Below, in pieces: positions 59,834 through 64,000 of a stretch of DNA of 64,000 nt. The position numbers and the translations under genes were made by a program. Numbering within the stretch: position 1 is the stretch's first letter; each line of letters starts with the position of its first letter. A model generated the notes under the pieces. It did not search any database, was not told the DNA's origin, and worked only from the letters and a program-made list of their open reading frames with translations. Source of the DNA: Sva-07 sp963728195 (GTDB lineage: Bacteria > Actinomycetota > Acidimicrobiia > Acidimicrobiales > Ilumatobacteraceae); NCBI GenBank assembly GCA_963728195.1, contig CAVSIX010000005.1, positions 310,001 to 374,000 of the forward strand, read 5' to 3'.

Positions 59834-60697
59834 GTGTTCGACCGGTTCGTCGTGGTCGACTGGAGTGCCAGTTCCACACCGAAGCTGGGGCGGGACTCGG
59901 TCTGGATCGGGGTGTACGACCGCCTCGGCGACGTCTCGACCACGAACCTCGCAACCCGTGACGCAGCAACGGCGTTCCTCGTCGACGTGATCGAGTCGGA
60001 TCCGTCGTCGCGGACATTGATCGGTGTCGATTTCTCGCTCGGCTATCCGGCTGGCACCGCCGGCGCGCTCGGCGTGGCGGGAACCCCGTGGTCGGCGATG
60101 TGGGCGCTGCTCGCCGGGCAACTCGACGACGACTCCCGCAACGCGAACAACCGCTTCGCCGTCGCAGCGGCGCTGAACCAGCGGCTGACCGGCCGAGCGG
60201 CGCCGTTCTGGGGATGCCCGCCGTCAGCGGCGTGCGCATACCTGGCCCGCACGAAGCCTCGTGGGCCGAACGCGTTGGCGGAGTTCCGGACGACCGAGAT
60301 CGTGCTGCGGTCGCAGGGCCGACGCCCGTTCTCGTCGTGGCAGCTGCTTGGTGCGGGTGCCGTCGGCAGCCAGAGCATGCTGGGGATCGGGCGGCTGCAC
60401 GATCTGCGCCGACGGTTCGATTGCCGTCTGGAGGTGTGGCCGTTCACCACGGGGCTGGGCGCCCCGACGGTCGGCGACGGAGGCATCGTCGTGGCCGAGA
60501 TCTGGCCGTCGATGCTGGCCAACGACGATTCCGAGGAGGCGGTCCGCGATGCCGCACAGGTGCGTGTGGCGGTGCGCTGGTTGGCGGGACTCGACGAGCA
60601 TGGCGAACTCGCCGAACTCTTTTCGCCGGTACTGTCGGCCGACGTGACGGCTGCAGTGGTCGGCGAAGAGGGCTGGGTGCTCGGGGTGGTGCCCTGA
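59834..60697 (+). CDS. Conserved protein of unknown function
   Basis: A 287-residue protein beginning at GTG 59834 (VFDRFVVVDWSASSTPKLGRDSVWIGVYD). An Asp in VVVDWSAS and a second in IGVDFSLGYP suggest an RNase-H-like or phosphatase-like metal site, recalling DUF429-type proteins; this is tentative. It starts 14 bases after hemolysin III, and its stop codon shares a base with the ATG of the following ABC ATPase (TGATG), so both are likely cotranslated. No function can be claimed. Confidence 0.6.
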   Translation: MFDRFVVVDWSASSTPKLGRDSVWIGVYDRLGDVSTTNLATRDAATAFLVDVIESDPSSRTLIGVDFSLGYPAGTAGALGVAGTPWSAMWALLAGQLDDDSRNANNRFAVAAALNQRLTGRAAPFWGCPPSAACAYLARTKPRGPNALAEFRTTEIVLRSQGRRPFSSWQLLGAGAVGSQSMLGIGRLHDLRRRFDCRLEVWPFTTGLGAPTVGDGGIVVAEIWPSMLANDDSEEAVRDAAQVRVAVRWLAGLDEHGELAELFSPVLSADVTAAVVGEEGWVLGVVP

Positions 60698-61770
60698 TGG
60701 CGGCGGTCGAGTTCGATCATGTCACCGTTCGCAGCGGTCGTACGACGCGGCTGGACGATGTGACGATGTCGATCGGCGACGGTGCGCTCGTCGCCGTCGT
60801 CGGGGCGTCGGGGAGCGGCAAGACGTCACTGTTGCGCGCCGTCGCCGGCCTCGACCGCATCGAACACGGCACCATCAGCGTCGATGGCCGCGACATCACT
60901 GCGCTGCCTCCCGGTGAGCGGGAGATGGGCATGGTGTTCCAGTCGCCCGCCCTCATCGGGCATCTGTCGGTGCGCCGCAACGTGTCGTTCCCGCTCGATG
61001 TCCGGCGTCTGGCATCCGAGGAGATCCGCAACCGAGTCGATGCCGAAGTTCGAGCGCTCCACATCGAGGCCTTGATGGAGCGCCATCCGGCCACGCTGTC
61101 GGTGGGCGAGCAGCAGATGGTGCAGATCGCGCGGGCACTCGTCCGGGTGCCGATGGTGCTGCTGCTCGACGAGCCGTTCGCCTCGCTCGACGATCAACTG
61201 GGCCACCGTATGCGGGCCGAACTCGCCATGTTGCAGGCCGGCTACCGCGTCACGACGCTGATGGCGACGAACGAATGCGCCGACGTCGAGCCGCTCGCCG
61301 AGCTGGTTGCCGTCCTCGACGGTGGACGCCTCGTCCAGTTCGGCACGACGCAAACCGTTCGGCGCAACCCGATCAACCTGCTCGCCGCCGTGGCGACCGG
61401 GCCGTTGTCGTTGATCGACATGACCGTCATCGCCGAGCAACGAGGCTTCTGGCTCGTGCGAGAAGACCCCGCCGGCGGCGAGCTGGTACGGATCCGATCG
61501 TGGGCAGCCGGCCTGGCGCCGTACGTCGGCGCGAAGGTGACCGTGGGCGTGCGTGCGCACGACGTCGAAATCGGCGAGCGGGGCACGATCCCTGCGGTCG
61601 TCGACCGCACCGCGCAGCTCGTCGCCGGCGGGATGTCCTGCATCGTCGCCGGCGTGCGCGTGTCGGTGACGGCACCGACGGGCGCACGCCCGACGATCGG
61701 CGAAGCCGTGCGCCTGCGGTTGCACCACCACGTGATCTTCGACCGTGTCGACGACCATGTGATCGGCTGA
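60697..61770 (+). CDS. Orphan ABC ATPase with altered H-loop
   Basis: A 357-residue ATPase of the MalK/UgpC/FbpC type: Walker A GASGSGKT at 36-43, Q-loop FQ82, Walker B LLLDEP at 155-160, and a C-terminal OB-like domain. The signature is LSVGEQQ (134-140) instead of LSGGQ. The H-loop position has Asn192 (LMATNECADVE) instead of His (VTHDxxEA), so hydrolysis may be weak. No permease or binding protein gene is adjacent. It is joined by TGATG to the preceding unknown gene. Confidence 0.75.
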   Translation: MAAVEFDHVTVRSGRTTRLDDVTMSIGDGALVAVVGASGSGKTSLLRAVAGLDRIEHGTISVDGRDITALPPGEREMGMVFQSPALIGHLSVRRNVSFPLDVRRLASEEIRNRVDAEVRALHIEALMERHPATLSVGEQQMVQIARALVRVPMVLLLDEPFASLDDQLGHRMRAELAMLQAGYRVTTLMATNECADVEPLAELVAVLDGGRLVQFGTTQTVRRNPINLLAAVATGPLSLIDMTVIAEQRGFWLVREDPAGGELVRIRSWAAGLAPYVGAKVTVGVRAHDVEIGERGTIPAVVDRTAQLVAGGMSCIVAGVRVSVTAPTGARPTIGEAVRLRLHHHVIFDRVDDHVIG

Positions 61771-61789
61771 CGCACACGTCAGCCGATCA
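61760..61789. terminator. Bidirectional hairpin terminator
   Basis: TGATCGGCTGACG and CGTCAGCCGATCA form a perfect 13-bp stem with a 4-base loop. It spans the stop codon of the ABC ATPase and ends 9 bases before the stop of convergent korB, so it can serve both genes. Confidence 0.75.
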
Positions 61790-61797
61790 GTGTGCGA

Positions 61798-62820
61798 TCA
61801 GTCGACGGTCCAGGTGCCGTTCGAGCGCAGCAGTGCGTCGAGGTCGCCGGCGCCCTTGCGTTCGCTCGCAGCCATCACCTGGTCGGCGACGGCGTGGGTG
61901 TACTCCGGCCGCTGGATGTCGCGGAACACGCCGAACGGTGTCGGGGAGTGGTCGTCGTGGCTCAGGCGGGCGAGCGCGAAGGCCAACGACGGATCGTGAC
62001 GGTGCGCGTCGTGGATCAAGATGTCCTCGGCGGCGACCTCGGAGCGCTCGACCAGGCGGAGTTGGCCGTCGACGCCCATCGCCACCGCACGGTGCTGGTC
62101 GGCGCCGAAGGTGACCGGCTCACCGTGGACGAGGTTGATCATCATCTCGTCGCGGGCCTGCTTCTTGGTGACGTCGTCGAACTGGCCGTCGTTGAACACG
62201 TTGCAGTTCTGATAGATCTCCACGAACGACGCCCCGTGGTGGGCGTGGGCGGCGCGGAACGTCTCGATCATGTGATGGCGGTCGAGGTCGTGGGTGCGTG
62301 CCACGAAGCTGGCCTCCGCCCCGAGCGCCACGGCCAGCGGGTTGAACGGCGGATCGATCGAGCCCATCGGCGTCGACTTGGTCACCTTGCCGACCGGCGA
62401 CGTGGGGGAGAACTGGCCCTTGGTGAGCCCGTAGATCCGGTTGTTGAACAGCAGGATGTTGAGGTTGACGTTGCGGCGCAGGGCGTGGATCAGGTGGTTG
62501 CCACCGATCGACAGGCCGTCACCGTCGCCGGTGATCACCCACACGTCGAGATCCGGCCGGGCGACGGCGACACCGGTGGCGATCGCGGGGGCGCGACCGT
62601 GGATCGAGTGCATGCCGTAGGTGTTCATGTAGTACGGGAATCGGCTCGAGCAGCCGATCCCCGAGATGAACACCGTGTTCTCCGGGGCGATGCCGAGCTC
62701 GGGCATCAGGGTCTGCACGGCGAGCAGAATGCCGTAGTCGCCGCATCCGGGACACCAGCGGACCTCCTGATCGCTCGACCAGTCCTTCTTGGTGGTGACC
62801 GCAACCTGGGCGGTGCTCAT
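61798..62820 (-). CDS. korB: 2-oxoacid:ferredoxin oxidoreductase beta subunit (KorB-like)
   Basis: A 340-residue subunit with WCPGCGDYGILLAVQ, ISGIGCSSRFPYYM, the thiamine-diphosphate motif GDGDGLSIGGNHLIHALRRNVN and NNRIYGLTKGQFSPTSPVG, as in KorB of 2-oxoglutarate:ferredoxin oxidoreductase. With the alpha subunit it oxidatively decarboxylates a 2-oxoacid (probably 2-oxoglutarate), making the acyl-CoA and reduced ferredoxin. ATGA overlap with korA ensures joint translation. Confidence 0.9.
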   Translation of the reverse strand: MSTAQVAVTTKKDWSSDQEVRWCPGCGDYGILLAVQTLMPELGIAPENTVFISGIGCSSRFPYYMNTYGMHSIHGRAPAIATGVAVARPDLDVWVITGDGDGLSIGGNHLIHALRRNVNLNILLFNNRIYGLTKGQFSPTSPVGKVTKSTPMGSIDPPFNPLAVALGAEASFVARTHDLDRHHMIETFRAAHAHHGASFVEIYQNCNVFNDGQFDDVTKKQARDEMMINLVHGEPVTFGADQHRAVAMGVDGQLRLVERSEVAAEDILIHDAHRHDPSLAFALARLSHDDHSPTPFGVFRDIQRPEYTHAVADQVMAASERKGAGDLDALLRSNGTWTVD

Positions 62821-64000
62821 GACGTTGCTCCGTTCGAGTTGTCGGTCGAGTTGGCGATCGAGGCGAGCGCCTCGTCGATGGCGGCTTCGATCTCGCGCGA
62901 CTTGAAGGGCATGCCTTGGACCTTGCTCAGGCAGTGCGCGTCGACGAGGTACTTGCCCCGGATCAGGGTGGTCAGCTGGCCCATGTTCAGCTCGGGCACG
63001 ATCACCCGCTGGAACCGTTTCAGGATGTCGCCGAGATCGGGCGGCAACGGGTTGAGGTGCATGATGTGGGCCGATGCAACGCTCTTGCCGGCGCGCCGGC
63101 TTCGTTGGATCGCCGCGTCGATGGCGGCCCACGTCGAACCCCATCCGAGCACGAGGACGTCGGCATCGGGATCGCCGTTGATCTCCGTCGGCGGGATGTC
63201 CGCCGCGATCGCGGCGATCTTCTCGGCGCGCAGATGGACCATGCGCTCGTGGTTCTCGGGCGTGTAGTCGATGTTGCCCGTGCCGTCCTTCTTCTCGAGA
63301 CCGCCGACGCGGTGCATCATCCCCGGCGTGCCAGGGATCGCCCACGGTCGCGCCAGGGTGGTCTCGTCGCGCAGGTACGGCCAGAACACCTCGTTGCCCT
63401 CGTCGTCGACGTGATTCGGCTCGGTCGTGAACGGCACCGAGATGTCGGGGAGCGAGTCGACCGACGGCAGGTTCCAGGGCTCCGAGCCGTTCGCGAGGTA
63501 GCCGTCGGACAGCAGGATCACCGGGGTGCGGTACTTGAGTGCGATGCGCACCGCCTCGATGGCGGCATGGAAGCACTGCGCCGGTGTGTATGCGGCCACG
63601 ATCGGCAGCGGCGCTTCACCGTGGCGGCCGTAGAGCGCGATGTTGAGGTCGGACGCCTCGGTCTTGGTCGGCAGACCGGTCGAGGGGCCGCCGCGCTGGA
63701 TGTCGACGAGCAGCAGCGGCAGTTCGATCGACACCGCCAGCGAGGTGGTCTCGCTCTTCAGGGCGACGCCGGGGCCGCTCGTGGTGGTCACGCCGAGATG
63801 GCCCGCGAACGCCGCGCCGAGTGCCATGCCGATCGCAGCGATCTCGTCTTCTGCCTGCACGGTACGGATGCCGAAGTGCTTGTGCTTCGACAGCTCATGG
63901 AGGATGTCGGACGCGGGTGTGATCGGATACGAGCCGAGCGTGATCGGCAGCTTCGCGAGCTGGCCGGCGGCGACGATGCCCCACGCGAGTGCCGTGTTGC
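62817..64000 (-). CDS. korA: 2-oxoacid:ferredoxin oxidoreductase alpha subunit (KorA-like), 5' end beyond window
   Basis: The frame runs open to base 64000, so the gene continues outside. Visible sequence includes AWGIVAAGQLAKLPITLGSYPITPASDILHEL, the pyrimidine-binding region, VQAEDEIAAIGMALGAAFAGHLGVTTTSGPGV and LVDIQRGGPSTGLPTKTEASDL. In actinobacteria KorA often carries a fused gamma domain at the N-terminus; that part is outside the window. An ATG at 63860 is only internal. It pairs with korB through an ATGA overlap. Confidence 0.9.
   Translation of the reverse strand, partial: NTALAWGIVAAGQLAKLPITLGSYPITPASDILHELSKHKHFGIRTVQAEDEIAAIGMALGAAFAGHLGVTTTSGPGVALKSETTSLAVSIELPLLLVDIQRGGPSTGLPTKTEASDLNIALYGRHGEAPLPIVAAYTPAQCFHAAIEAVRIALKYRTPVILLSDGYLANGSEPWNLPSVDSLPDISVPFTTEPNHVDDEGNEVFWPYLRDETTLARPWAIPGTPGMMHRVGGLEKKDGTGNIDYTPENHERMVHLRAEKIAAIAADIPPTEINGDPDADVLVLGWGSTWAAIDAAIQRSRRAGKSVASAHIMHLNPLPPDLGDILKRFQRVIVPELNMGQLTTLIRGKYLVDAHCLSKVQGMPFKSREIEAAIDEALASIANSTDNSNGATS

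Noticed and set aside
1..64000. tRNA, rRNA, prophage, insertion sequence or attachment site
   Set aside because: I looked for cloverleaf-like and mobile-element signatures by eye and found none I could support. A covariance-model search would be needed to exclude small RNAs.

Overview
The window is a high-GC, gene-dense bacterial chromosome segment. Gene content points to an actinobacterium, most likely of the class Acidimicrobiia (Ilumatobacter-like). Supporting features are a furA-katG pair, a KorA/KorB 2-oxoacid:ferredoxin oxidoreductase, a UvrD-type helicase with HRDC domain, an LPXTG surface protein, many GTG/TTG starts, many ATGA stop/start overlaps, and many genes that appear to lack a leader. 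The taxonomic call is inference; no rRNA or tRNA gene was recognised.

Layout. 1-7.9 kb: the end of a flavoprotein oxidoreductase, then a fused adenylation / carrier / membrane-acyltransferase protein with a probable IdeR/DtxR iron box in its promoter, then a three-gene Fe(III) ABC importer behind a second iron box. 8-13 kb: a SERCA-like P-type ATPase, a frameshifted solute-binding lipoprotein and a DUF389 membrane protein. 13-20 kb: a ThrE-type exporter, two GH13 enzymes (TreS-like and alpha-glucosidase) and a GT1 glycosyltransferase. 20-24 kb: furA-katG and a divergent MarR / EamA-transporter pair sharing one palindromic operator. 24-29 kb: a cNMP-binding protein, an SDR, a large protein whose C-terminal half matches aldehyde-forming acyl-ACP reductase, an ABM-like protein and a TetR regulator. 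29-38 kb: a P1B ATPase with C-terminal hemerythrin domain, a PRC-barrel-like protein, a 59-aa zinc-ribbon protein, a LysR regulator divergent from a DUF1330-hemerythrin fusion, and a frameshifted AAA/LuxR regulator divergent from a SnoaL-like gene. 38-42 kb: a cNMP-patatin protein and an acyltransferase, flanked by decayed GNAT and phosphotransferase genes. 42-48.5 kb: a complete peptide/oligopeptide-type ABC importer operon whose binding protein is circularly permuted. 48.5-56 kb: glycogen-debranching enzyme, GT4, enoyl-CoA hydratase, small lipoprotein and membrane proteins, a phosphatase and an LPTTG surface protein. 56-64 kb: helicase, hemolysin III, an unknown protein coupled to an orphan ABC ATPase, and korB/korA (korA runs off the end).

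The most distinctive feature is a family of 42-nt hairpin repeats (arms GCGATGAGCGAA / TTCGCTCATCGC). There are ten copies at six intergenic loci, all in the same orientation, often tandem with a 60-61 nt period. In two places they supply a gene's stop codon or C-terminal codons. Iron handling is a second thread: two iron boxes, the Fbp importer, FurA-KatG and two hemerythrin-domain proteins.

Three genes carry frameshifts (about 11371, 37131 and 41950) and one acetyltransferase is truncated. Whether these are real decay or sequencing errors cannot be decided from the window.
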